Origin: Cunninghamia lanceolata
Taxonomy: Eukaryota; Streptophyta; Pinopsida; Cupressales; Cupressaceae
Length of the DNA stretch: 64,000 nucleotides
Assembly: GCA_027924645.1 (NCBI GenBank)
Contig: BSBN01000860.1
Span: 5,270,001 to 5,334,000, forward strand
Direction of reading: 5' to 3'
The notes under the pieces were generated by a model, which saw only the letters and a program-made list of their open reading frames with translations, did no database searches and had not been told where the DNA came from. Shown piece after piece: positions 11,087 to 20,930 of the stretch; positions within the stretch are counted from its first letter, which is position 1, and every line of letters begins with the position of its first letter. The position numbers and the translations under genes are program-made.

Positions 11087-12702
11087 AAGATTTCGCAGAA
11101 AACAAAAAATACCTTCCTACGCAAATTAGGGTTTTTGCTTGGAAATCCTTTTCTCGCTTCCAACTCTTGAGAATTCTCACCTCTAAGCTTGTCCACTTCT
11201 TTCTTCTTGATTTCTTTTGATGTAAAGTGTTTGAAATGAGGAGTCAATGACCCTTTTAAGCTTTGCATTACCTAGATTTTCTTTGTAATAAATGCCCTGC
11301 CCTAGCGCATCCGATTGCTTTATTTTTGAGTAGTCTTTCATGTATTGCTCTGTAATTTGCTATATCCATCTCTTTTCTTTCAAAAATCCTTCCACATGGT
11401 CTGAAACAATCCAAGATCTCTTTTCTTACTGTGCCAGATCTAAGTACTTACTGGCTGGGGGAATTCGATTTGTAATGTTGCTCCCCCTGAGCCAAGACTT
11501 CCAACTTAAATCTCGAAGGAATTATCAGCACCGGATTGCAGTGCAGATCCATCACTAACGTTCATAATGGTTTTCCTAACCCATATCTTGTTTGATTCAT
11601 CCTGATTTTTATTCATATCAATTTTTTCTTTGCCTTTGTCTTGTCTTTGTTCATCTGGTTTTCTATTTACCGAACCTCTTCTTCCATTGTCTTTACTTCT
11701 ACAAAATCTTGCAATATGACTAGATTTATCTCAGTTAAAGCATACAACATTTCTTTTCTAATTTTCTCTTGATCTGTACTGATTAGCCATATGTCCAAAC
11801 CCATTGCAAACAAAGCAAAAACCATTGAAAGAATTGCTAATTCTTCTATTATTGGGATTATTCATTGTCATACTTCTGCATTCATTTGATCTATGACCAT
11901 ACCTGTTACACTTGAAACATTGACCGGAGAAGGATGGACCATTTTGATTTACTCTATTCCTGCACTGAGTAGCTCTATGATCAAATTTGTTGCAGTTGAA
12001 ACAATTTCCATTGAATGATGGATATCTTTGAGCATTTAGCTGTCTTACTGGAGGTTTTCTAGATATGTTTCTCCCATTCTTAGGTTGAAAGTTTCACTAT
12101 CCAGATCTAGAGCTTTCACCTTTCTCATATCCAAGACCATGCTTGTCATCGACCCTTTTCTGTCCTTCAAGTAGTGCTTCAAGTTTTGCTGAACTTATCT
12201 TGAATTTCTCCTTGTATTCATTTGTAATATCTAGGTCATGTTTGAGAATGACTATTTGCCTTTCAAGTTCTCTTTCATTGTCTCTACTTTCTTATAGATC
12301 AAACTCTAGATGGCTAGCTATTCCATCCAATTTGCAACATTCTTTAGATCTTTCTTTTAGTTTTTGTTTCAGATCTTCTTCAATTTTCTTTCTATCTTCA
12401 CTTTCTTTGGTTTGTCTCATCACCTCATATTCCATTTCAATTTTCAGAACAACGACTTCTTTTGAGAGCTTCTCACATTCCTTTATTTTTTCTTTCAAAG
12501 CTTCATTCAAGCCATTTTCTTCAGGTAAACTGGATAGCTGCAGAAGTAGCTCCTTTTTATTTTGCAGAGATTTTATTAATCTATCTTTTAACATTTCAAT
12601 GGTGTCATCAGCATCTTTAAGTTCACCTCTTAGATTTCTAATTTTTGTTCTAGATTAAGAAAGCTCTTCTAGAGCTGACTGAAGATCTCTTAATGAACCC
12701 AT
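11083..12702 (-). pseudogene. Gag-like protein: coiled coil plus four zinc knuckles
   Basis: A single minus-strand frame runs from the ATG at 12702, about 70 bases after the primer-binding site, to 11083, with several stops. Codons of the start, the 12594-12292 segment, all four knuckles and the 11268-11083 segment share one frame, which supports one ancestral protein of about 540 residues. The N-terminal third is strongly charged and heptad-like (coiled coil). The middle holds four Cys-Cys-His-Cys knuckles (12003-11701), the usual Gag nucleic-acid-binding module. Knuckles 3 and 4 have each lost a cysteine. The C-terminal third is Lys/Asp-rich and then Gln/Ser-rich. Gag of this type would package the element's RNA. 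The in-frame stops make this copy non-functional. Confidence 0.6.
11701..12003 (-). other. Array of four CCHC zinc knuckles
   Basis: On the minus strand, knuckle 1 (12003-11962) reads CFNCNKFDHRATQC and knuckle 2 (11919-11878) reads CFKCNRYGHRSNEC; both are intact C-x2-C-x4-H-x4-C. Knuckle 3 (11817-11776) ends in Tyr instead of Cys. Knuckle 4 (11742-11701) has a TGA in place of the second Cys. Most plant LTR elements carry one or two knuckles; four in tandem is unusual. Confidence 0.85.
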
Positions 12703-12758
12703 TTAAAACTTTTTCCAAGATCTTTTCCTTAAGCTATTAGGCTTTTCTAAGGAACCTT

Positions 12759-12770
12759 GCTCTGATACCA
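12759..12770 (-). other. Primer-binding site (initiator-Met tRNA)
   Basis: The minus strand reads TGGTATCAGAGC two bases inside the right-hand LTR. This is the standard plant LTR-retrotransposon primer site complementary to the 3' end of tRNA-iMet, and it fixes the element's direction. Confidence 0.9.
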
Positions 12771-12772
12771 AT

Positions 12773-13842
12773 TGTTGGATTGGGTCCACACAACTGAGAG
12801 GGGGGTGAATCATTTGTTACTTATTTAACCCTTTTCTTTCTTTAATCAACTTATAAACAAATTAATGAAATAAATATTTCGGCATCACATAAGTAGAAAC
12901 ATAAATAGCACACTTAACACCAAGATTTTGATGTGGAAACCCGATTAAGGGAAAAACCACGGTGGGCATTAGCCAACAAAATTAATACTCTGTTAAAAGT
13001 ATATTACAAATGGCAATGCATGTGTATTCGGGCTCACTACCCTGAGCTCACTGCCTACATAAAAGTTTACAAGAGATTTACAAAGATTTTGAAATAGTAA
13101 GATGCATCTGCCAATGCTAGAGATCAGCTTCGATTAAGTGCAAATACTCACTTATTACACTTCATCTTTATTCTACTCTTCTCTCTATTCTGCCTTCATC
13201 TGGATATTAGATTTCTGCTCCTTTTACACTTTCTTGATCCTCACAATACATACACCACAATATCCACAATCATCAGCTATATATATCCTTATCATCAATT
13301 GCAATCACTTGTTAGTCGGCAACAATCAACAACACTTAGGACCTTTTAAGAATGTTTTGCTCTGTTTGCTAGATCCATACACCAGTATTGCCGCGTATCA
13401 AAAATAACACATGTAGATCATCATATATGTCAGCCACTAACATTAGATCTCATACACAGCTTAACAAAACACTTCTATTAGGTCCGCATAAGGATTTATC
13501 ATAAGTCTACTTGTTCTTTACTGAATTGTCCTGTCATAACAGAACCTGGTATTCAGATGCTCATAACTTTTGATCCCTTTATCACCAAAAGCTAAAAACT
13601 TAGATTTAGATTTTCCTTGTGTCCCTCTACACTTCTTCAGATCTGTAACACATAAATATTAACTACAGAGATTTGCTGACCAAAATAATGGACTCTGCTA
13701 TATGCTCTGTTTCAAGCTCTCAGACTTAGATTATCATTCTGACATCCGGTATGATCAGATACTGCACTGCGGATGTGTGCAACAATCTTAGTTGCCATCA
13801 ATGACAATATCTATTAATGCTAAGTAGTGTCTCTTGCCAACA
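12773..13842 (-). repeat. 5' LTR of the 6448-13842 element
   Basis: TGTTGG to CCAACA, 1070 bp, aligned along its length to 6448-7560. The primer-binding site lies next to it on the internal side. Confidence 0.9.
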
Positions 13843-13847
13843 CTTCT
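13843..13847. repeat. Target-site duplication, right (CTTCT)
   Basis: CTTCT follows the CCAACA terminus and matches 6443-6447. The bases just beyond (CTCATCCATCTGATATTG) read into a chromovirus-type gag on the minus strand, so the insertion hit an older retroelement. Confidence 0.85.
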
Positions 13848-14357
13848 CTCATCCATCTGATATTGCGATACATACTTGAGCAAATGAGAGAGCTTGTCCT
13901 AATACTGGGTTACCGACATACCTCCTTGTGTCAAATTCTAGAACTCAGTCATCTTATCAAAGAATAGTTGTGGTAATCACCTCTTTCTAAAAAGTTGTAG
14001 AAAAAGCTCCCAAAGGTTATGGAGATCAAAATATTTTTCCATCTTGATAATCCAGGCTTCTGCTCCATCTCTGATGGTTCTACCATCAAATTTAGGTGGG
14101 GATACCTTCTTAAGGTCTTTTCCTAACTCCTCCGCAATCCTACCATGATTGTTTGCATTATCTTCATTCTCTTGATTTTGATTCTCATTCCCTTGATTTT
14201 GATTTTGATTTTGATCTCTGCCTCCTTGATTTCCTCTAATCTCGTGTTCCAAATTATCCATCCTAGCTCTTTGTTGATTCAGGAGGTCGAGGATTTGATC
14301 CAACCTCTCATTTTGTCCATTGCTTGATCGACTGTGGTTGGTGTTTCTTGTATCCAA
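13843..14357 (-). pseudogene. Chromovirus-type Gag fragment
   Basis: The minus-strand frame starts at 14357 with MDTRNTNHSRSS and closely matches the Gag at 27914 (same start, Gln/Asn-rich linker, E-E-L-G-K-D-L-K-K and P-P-K-F-D-G). Relative to that copy, about 38 codons of the Retrotrans_gag core are missing between H-N-L and W-E-L-F-L-Q. The part after the core is cut off at the 13843 insertion site. The matching frame left of the inserted element is not recognisable as Gag, so this element was already rearranged. It is driven by the LTR at 14446-15509. Confidence 0.75.
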
Positions 14358-14430
14358 TCTAACTGATTAGATCAATATGCATCAAGATTTGCATCTTAGC
14401 ATCATGGACAAAGGCCCTAGTGTTAAACTT

Positions 14431-14443
14431 GGCTTTGATACCA
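14431..14443 (-). other. Primer-binding site beside the 14446 LTR
   Basis: The minus strand reads TGGTATCAAAGCC two bases inside the LTR, one mismatch from the usual tRNA-iMet site. It shows the LTR acts as a 5' LTR for the gag to its left. Confidence 0.8.
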
Positions 14444-14445
14444 AA

Positions 14446-15509
14446 TGTAAAGTGTTAGTGGAAAATGTGAACAATAGTATTAAACAACTAATCATCTAAT
14501 AACTCAATGGAAATTGATGTAAATACAAGTAAAGAAAGATTATACCTTCGAAGACCATTTTACCTCTATGCTTCCATTGTTCACCTATCTCTTCTTGATC
14601 TTGATGGTAATGGAGCTCTTAGAAGTGTGTACTTCCTTGTTGTTGAAGATGACAAGAGTAGAACGGCTATAGGTAGACAATGCAATGGAGATCACACTAC
14701 AATGCAATATTAATGGAGATGGATTGATGGAGACACAATTGGATGAATGATTATGATAATGAGGTTGTGTAAATGTAAATGGAGATAACTTTGCCAAAGG
14801 CAGGCTGGTAGGATTCCTGCAGAGTAAGATTACAAATGCTTGAGTGTATGCAAATGGGTGTGAAGACCTTGCTTATATAGGCTAAGGGAAGACCAAATCC
14901 AAGTGTCGATAGATCTCTGACTGGAGGAATTACCTATGAGGTGTACGGTTGAGAAATCTTGAGGGAATCTACGTGAATCAGGAGAGGACAAGTGTCCAAG
15001 CCTTCTTCACGAGTTATGGGAGTTAACAAAATAGATTGAGGAGCTAACTGAGATGATTGATCAGTTAACTAGGTTGATTGGGGAGTCAATAGAATAGATT
15101 GACCAGTGAACCCAATTGACTAATTAGTTAACAGATTTAATTGATGAGTTAACTAATCTAACTAGGACATGTGGGTGAGGGAATATTAGCTAATTAAATA
15201 TTAAAATATTTAATTACACGTGCAACAAGGTGAGGTGGAAAGGTGGGGTGGAAAGGTGAGGTGGAATTATGAATTTAGGAATTAGGATAGAGGAATTTAG
15301 GATTAATTAAATAATTTAGAATTATTTAATTATGTGAGACATTAGAAGAATTAGGGAATTTAATTAAATAAATCAATTTTATTTAATTATTAGAGGGATG
15401 TGAACTATTTAAATAAATTAGGATATTTATTTAATTGATAGAGGAATGAGAACAAAATAAATATTAAAATATTTATTTAATTTGACTTAGCCATTTTTAG
15501 GTGTATACA
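14446..15509 (-). repeat. LTR with both a PBS and a PPT next to it
   Basis: Runs from TGTAAAG to GTATACA, 1064 bp. Its right-hand 770 bp (14740-15509) recur at 20931-21710. On the left it borders a primer-binding site and gag (5' LTR behaviour). On the right, minus-strand AAAGAGGGGCAAAA precedes it directly (3' LTR behaviour). It is therefore shared between two adjacent minus-strand elements. Confidence 0.75.
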
Positions 15510-15527
15510 TTTTGCCCCTCTTTGATG
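15510..15527 (-). other. Polypurine tract abutting the 14446-15509 LTR
   Basis: The minus strand reads CATCAAAGAGGGGCAAAA directly upstream of the LTR's TGTATACA start, in the place and orientation of a plus-strand primer. Confidence 0.7.
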
Positions 15528-15798
15528 CAATGTGTTTTATCACGTTATTTCAAAGAATTAAAAATTTTGCAATTGATACATGCCCCAGTTTTGCCCCTGG
15601 TATAGGTTTATGATGATAGGATGCCCCCTCGGGAGATTGGATGGGAAGAATGTGACAACAGGATGACAGACAATCTCACGATGAGATAGGTTGACAGGAT
15701 AGACTAGAGAAGAAATTGGTCGACCGGAAGAAAAACAGGATGAAGAATCTGCCCCAGCATGCACAAGGTTAAACACATCCACCTTGGGTTAAATGTGC

Positions 15799-15807
15799 TA
15801 TAAATAG
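15799..15807 (+). promoter_or_regulatory. TATA box of the antisense PMD gene
   Basis: TATAAATAG on the plus strand, about 170 bases upstream of the first ATG (15970) and antisense to the surrounding LTR element. A start site near 15830-15840 would be expected from usual plant spacing. Confidence 0.5.
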
Positions 15808-15980
15808 GAGTGTGAGGTCACATTCCTAGTCATTTGCACACTTGTCTTTGTTGGAGAGCTTATAGGAGATCAGAGCTCAGGTGCTAAGGAGAGTCAGCGA
15901 CAATGTAGCAAGTTCCAGTTGAGCTACACTGCTTCGAGAGGATCCAACAGTTCAACCTTCTAATAGCGTATGAGTCGTCG

Positions 15981-16543
15981 GTAAGTACACTTTCAATTTT
16001 AGCTTAGGTGCATTTATGATGGTCAAAAGTCTAGGTCAAACATAGGTTAGTTGAATGTGTATAAAGAATGATGTTGTGCATTTACCTCCTGAATTGGCAC
16101 GATTCTGTGCAAATACGGGAGGAATCTAGGCATTTACTGGATTTTCACAAATGAATGATAGTTATGCACATACACAAAGGGTATCTACGCATTTAAATTA
16201 TTGTCGCGCATTTGTCACAAGACTGCACAAATGCCGCTGGAAACTCCGCATTTGTGTGCTACTACGCATATGCAAAGGGATTCTGTGCATATGCTATGAA
16301 TATGTGCAAACAAATAGTAGAACTGCGCATCTGATTTAGAAAGCAAAAATACTTAGGTAATTTGATAAAGTCAGCGTCGAAGTCGATGTTCAACAACTAA
16401 TAACTCATCACTGAGATTGATAGAATCTCAAGACAGATGATAGGATAGATATCCTAATAAAATAGCTAAGTATTTGATACTTGATTGATAGATTTACAGG
16501 TTAGTTGATCTTGTTTTGTTAACATGTGTTTGGATGCTTGCAG
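15981..16543 (+). other. Probable intron in the 5' part of the PMD gene
   Basis: A strong donor (GTCG|GTAAGT) at 15981 and a pyrimidine-containing acceptor (TGCTTGCAG|GAGG) ending at 16543 bracket 563 bp. The interior is AT-rich and, near 16080-16330, filled with short GCATTTGT/ACAAATGC motifs. The ATG at 15970 would lie just before the donor; reading across the splice meets a TGA soon after, so this copy is broken or the true start lies in exon 2. Confidence 0.45.
16080..16330. repeat. Cluster of GCATTTGT / ACAAATGC motifs in both orientations
   Basis: Short related words such as GCATTTGT, ACAAATGC, GCACAAATG, GCATATGC and TGTGCAAA recur about a dozen times in both orientations within about 250 bases, each following a GG(A/G)AA-like spacer. 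The array is degenerate. It lies inside the putative intron just upstream of the PMD coding sequence. Confidence 0.5.
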
Positions 16544-18448
16544 GAGGAGTTGAATGACGTACTCATGTCACGGGAGCGGTTTCTGGTAACATAGCTTCTA
16601 AGGCCGTACTTGACCGAGCTTGACTGTCTAGTACTGGGATCAGCAGGTTTGTCATATGTTTGCTTTATGCCAGAGATTTGAGTGAATCTCGGCATGCTGA
16701 CTGCACTGTCAAAGATTTACCATAGTGAGGATGGGACATTTCATCTTCCTACTGGGGAGATTACAGTGACACTGGAGGATGTCTATCATATTCTACACAT
16801 TCTGATAGATGGAGAGCTTTTTGAGTATGAGTCTCAGACAGGGGCTAGATTAGATGAGTGTTGCGAGTTGTTTGACGGCAACACCATTGAGGGGACAGAG
16901 ATCAGTTGGGCAGACATGCTCGCCTACTATGAACCTTTTCCATCAGTGGTTGCTGGGTTGATCGAAGAGATAGTGTGCCCTGATAGGAGATCACACTAGT
17001 TTGCAATTGGATGGGGGAGGACTCTGGAGCAGATTGTTACAGAGGGGACTCAGTTTGCTTGGGGTCCTTGCCTGTTAGCACACCTCTATCATGACTTGCA
17101 TCAATTTGTTTATGACGGAGCCGCCAGTTTATCTTGCGGAGTGTCGCTTCTATAGATATGGACCTGGTGCCACATTGCTATAACACGACCTATAGGTATG
17201 GGTCCTCAAGGTAGAGATCAGCCATATTCATATACGTTCTAGGAGAGTCTTTCCCAACCCAAGTCAGGAAAGCTAGAGTATTGGAGGCATGCATTTGACA
17301 ATGTGGATCAGGTTATTTGGCACCCCTACTTAGATTGCAAGGTATGGGAGGATGACGCATCAGAGCTACCATTTTGCTTTCAGACTAGGTGGCTGATAGG
17401 GAGGACTCTCTACATTCTTGAGAGGCACATCATTTCTCTTGTGTACCAGTAGTTTGGTAGGATCCAGGGGAATTCCATCTTTGCTAGGATGCACAAGGAG
17501 CATCCACGATGGGGTCCTAGTGCTTCATTTGAGCAGACTTGGGTAGAGTTTCTACAGCTTCCATATCAACCATGGTCTATGAGGAGGACAAGGGTAGACG
17601 CAGGTATGACACATGATTACACAGCTTGGTTTATAGCACATCCATTCCCTTGCTACTCTGGACCTGGAGAGAGAGCCCTGAGACTAGATGATCAGGAGGA
17701 GGATGAGGAGGGTCGGCGACGAAGGCAACGAGGTGGACGAGGTGGTAGGGGTGATGGTGATGATGGTGGAGGTGGCAGAGGAGATGGTGGTGATGAAGGC
17801 GATGATGGAGATGATGGAGATGGTAGGAGGGTTAGACAATGGGTTGATGTGGATCCTGCCCAACATGTACAATTGGGTCAGATGCAGCCTCTTGTGCAAC
17901 CACAGGGATAGGGACAAGGATAGGATGAAGAGGAGTTGGCAGCCCTACCAACCTAGGTGGCTTAGCAGAAGACATAGATGGCACAACAATAGGCCCAGAT
18001 AGGTCAGATGCAGGCTCAGATGGGCCAGATGCAGGGACAGATCACCCAGCTGTAGGGTGAGCTACAGATAACTAGGTTAGAGAGAGATACAACAATTCAG
18101 TGGTATACTAGGGTAGAGGGGCTACTAGAGTAGGTACAGTGTACTGCGATAGAGGGTCCCATAGGGTAGACAATGGTGGAGATGGTAAGGGCTGGCCAGG
18201 AGATATTCTACTGGTGAGGGTTATACGAGCAGGTCGTGCCCCCAAAGTGGCGAGCAGGTAGTTTCTAAACTAGCTATCGCAGTAGGTCACAGAGGACTTT
18301 TACAGAGAGCAGAGGGGTGATGGGGCCATAAAGGGTGACCTTAGTTGTAGGGACATCAAGTGGGGGTAGGGATGGGCAGTCACAGTAGCCACAGCAGCCT
18401 CAACAGCCACCGCAACCAACGCCTTCAGGGGGCAGTGCCTCCTAGATG
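16544..18448 (+). pseudogene. Plant mobile domain (PMD) gene, antisense in an LTR element
   Basis: One plus-strand frame is conserved from about 16682 to 18448 with no frameshift, broken only by stops: 15 TAG, 2 TAA and 1 TGA, plus a TGA just upstream. Residues near the start (T-F-H-L-P-T-G-E-I-T-V-T-L-E-D-V) match the signature of the aminotransferase-like plant mobile domain (PF10536; the family of MAIN/MAIL and long-form PP7 proteins). Further on, F-A-W-G-P-C-L-L-A-H-L-Y and a W-x-R stretch fit the same fold. The domain is followed by a Gly/Asp/Arg-rich tract (about 17690-17830) and a Gln-rich tail. PMD proteins act in silencing and genome stability when host-encoded; transposon-borne versions are also known, including antisense extra ORFs in Tat-lineage Ty3/gypsy elements. 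Here it is antisense to the flanking LTR. Confidence 0.75.
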
Positions 18449-19979
18449 CTTTTATGGGGACATGTATCATTTTGACAGTGGGATTTTGTATACACCCATT
18501 ATGGACATTTCGATATGTACCCTTTTATGTTATTTGATATCACAATACACTTACACATGATTATTTTGACATATGATGATGATCTACATGAGTTCAATGT
18601 ACTACATGCATGTGTTTCTATGGACTATTTATATGCATTTATGGATGGATGCCGCTATATGATGGTTTATTATGATTATGGTTATATGTGATGCTTCTAA
18701 CATGTTTATGTGATTCTATTATGCACTTGATATTTATTGTGACATGATGCTTTTATGCAATATATGATGGACATGATGACCTTAATGTATGTTTATGATC
18801 CTCTATGTTGATATGTTACCATGATCTAATGCACACTATGGTGAGGATGTAAAATGCAACATATGATGGCATAATTGTTTTACTTACGGAGGATGATCTA
18901 ATATGCAAACACTATGATATCTATGTTTTTGTGAGATTTTTGTGATTTTATTATGCAATCTATGTGGATAAATGACATACCTATCATGATCTTAATGTTT
19001 TAAGGCCACTAATGCACCTAAATGATAATGAACTAAAGATGTATGCACCTATTTATGACATGCAATATGTGATATGAATTTTTTTTGTTGTCCAAGTATA
19101 CTCAATCATAGAATAAAAGAATACTTAGAAGAAATGGATTTAAGAACTTAGATAAATGGATGATTTAGAAGAAATAACTTGGATAAATGGATCTTTCGAC
19201 ACTTGGAAGTTGGTCAAGCATGCAATGCTTATACTGGAATGATATGCAACTTGATATGTATGGATGTGTGGATTGTCATCTTTGTATATGCAAGTATTTG
19301 AAGTACTTTGTTTCATCATTGAGCTTTTAAAATGTTGTAAGAAAATACAAGCATCTAGGTATAATTAAACCGAGATGACCTGAGTATCTCTTACATGGAT
19401 TTTGGTATAGCAAGTTAATACAAGCATCTAGTCAAAATCAAATCTAGATGACCTGAGTATTCCTTGCATGTGTCAATGGACAAGGATTGCTCTATTTCAT
19501 TTTTAGACCCGGAACATCCTCAATGATCTTTTGCCGATCATGTCATTAGACAAAGTCATCACATTACTAAAGATTAATCCACATACAACAAACAAAGAAT
19601 ATGATTATGGCCCCATCATAGATCCTCTAGTTTTTGACATCCTTGAGTAGCATAAAAGAACATAATAACAAAAATCAAGATGCTGTGACTTAGACCTTTT
19701 TAATAAGCACAAATTTTCTTGTCATAGTTATGTTTTCTTGCAACGACAACAGATACAATTATCATGGTGGTTGAGGTCCATTGTGTCTTGTTTATAGGTC
19801 TAGTTATTGCATCAAGCGTTTTGTTGAAAAAGTGTTTTTGTAATGTTATCTGCTATCTGGTGATGGTATCACGATCCTTATTATTATCCTCTGAGGGGTG
19901 TGACATTCAAGAATCCAATTCTCCAACTAGGTTGAGGAGTTTCCCCCAGTCAAGTAAAGGATTGATTTATTGTGGATGA
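18449..19979. other. Non-coding stretch, ATG/CAT-rich, with small tandem repeats
   Basis: No frame is open for any length. 18480-19080 is dominated by ATGATG/TATGCA-like words, whose reverse complement resembles the CATC-rich leader of the related element at 55.4-55.9 kb. At 19344-19396 and 19417-19470 a unit beginning AATACAAGCATCTAG and containing GATGACCTGAGTAT occurs twice, 73 bases apart. At 19129-19190 an AGAAGAAAT...AAATGGAT unit is also doubled. Confidence 0.5.
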
Positions 19980-20930
19980 ACAAACAATAGACATGAAGAA
20001 GTGGGCCCTAAGGGACTGACCTATTACCTCGGGGGCTCATCGATGATGGCCTTGCCTACGTGACGAAGCAGAGGCAACATAGTTTGGGGTGTGGACTATG
20101 TGGACCTAAGACCTAGGTGATGGAAAATGATACGGATTAGGATGGACCTAAGGATAGGTGATACAGGATGGAATGGATGGGAAAGGAGCCTCGGGGGCAC
20201 ATCAATGATGGCCTTGCCTACGTGATAGCTTAGAGGCGACATAGTTTGACAATGGTTCAATTGATTGGTGTAGGACGGATGACAAGATGGACGCAAGTTT
20301 AGATTGGTCGTCTGGTGGAAGGAGGCGATATTGACGAGCCAACAACAAGCCATGGTAGGTATCTCGATGTGATTGGGTGGATGCTTCATGTTTAGTCGAT
20401 GTGTGTAGTTGTTGATCATGGTTAGGAATGTGAGGGGATTTATGGATGGAGGGATTAAAAGTGGATTTTTGGATAAATGGATAAGGGGATTGGATGATAG
20501 GGATATTAGGCATTTGAAGTAATGGAGGTAAAGTGGATGGAGTAATATTAGGAGTTGGAAGTAACAGAGGTAAAGTGGATGGAGGAAGGTGTATGGTCAC
20601 ATGCTTTTGGGATTTGTAGGATAATGGGGGAGGAATGGCAACATATGTTTTAGGGATATGATGTGGTTTATGATGGAAAGGAGTGGATTTAGAAGGCATG
20701 GAGGTAGACCAACATCTTGAGATTGTTGTTCTTGGGGAATATAACCAAGGCCATATGATTTTGGAGGGACTGTGACATGGATGGGGTCCAAAAGACCTTG
20801 TTCATGAAGGCCTAAGCTTTTACCTTGATAGTTCATTTTCTGGAGTATGCAGTGGACAATGGGATGAGTGATTTGGACACTAGATGCAAGCTCATTATTG
20901 GATGGAGAAGATGAAGTGGTAGATAATGGC
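19980..20930 (-). pseudogene. Pro-rich, G-patch-bearing Gag-like fragment
   Basis: The minus strand carries MNYQGKSLGLHEQG from 20836, a G-patch-like motif (G-x-G-L-G-x-x-x-x-G in the family), followed by P-I-H-V and Y-G-L-G-Y. After a frameshift comes a Pro/Ser/His-rich stretch, 20699-20202. Both parts match the plus-strand copy at 57204-57900 closely. G-patch domains at the Gag/protease boundary are known in several plant Ty3/gypsy lineages, where they are thought to bind RNA; protease and RT should follow but are absent here. The upstream end is cut at 20930, where an LTR fragment starts abruptly. Confidence 0.6.
20030..20249. repeat. Pair of ~60-bp direct repeats
   Basis: A block beginning CTCGGGGGC and containing GATGGCCTTGCCTACGTGA occurs at 20030-20088 and again at 20191-20249, 161 bases apart, with few differences. 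Between them lies a GGATGGA-rich spacer. It is a local duplication inside the decayed G-patch element. Confidence 0.8.

Larger units (their letters stand above)
6448..13842 (-). mobile_element. Complete 7.4-kb LTR retrotransposon without recognisable pol
   Basis: Both ends are LTRs with TGTTGG...CCAACA termini, flanked by the 5-bp duplication CTTCT. On the minus strand a primer-binding site for initiator-Met tRNA lies just inside the right-hand LTR, and a polypurine tract lies just inside the left-hand LTR, so the element reads right to left. Inside are a coiled-coil Gag with four zinc knuckles (12702 to about 11570), two mid-size frames resembling TE-associated plant hypothetical proteins (11086-10176) and a long coiled-coil acidic frame (9586-7814). 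I see no aspartic protease triad, no reverse transcriptase Y/F-x-D-D box and no integrase motifs in any frame. It therefore looks non-autonomous (LARD-like), relying on enzymes of a partner element. Confidence 0.85.

Noticed and set aside
12143..12658. 171-codon Ser/Phe/Leu-rich plus-strand frame
   Set aside because: Antisense shadow of the coiled-coil Gag, whose zinc knuckles fix the minus strand as coding.
17684..18002. Met/Val/Glu-rich and Ile/Thr-rich frames overlapping the PMD tail
   Set aside because: Other-frame and antisense readings of the Gly/Asp-rich and Gln-rich repeats of the PMD frame, which runs in register for about 1.8 kb.
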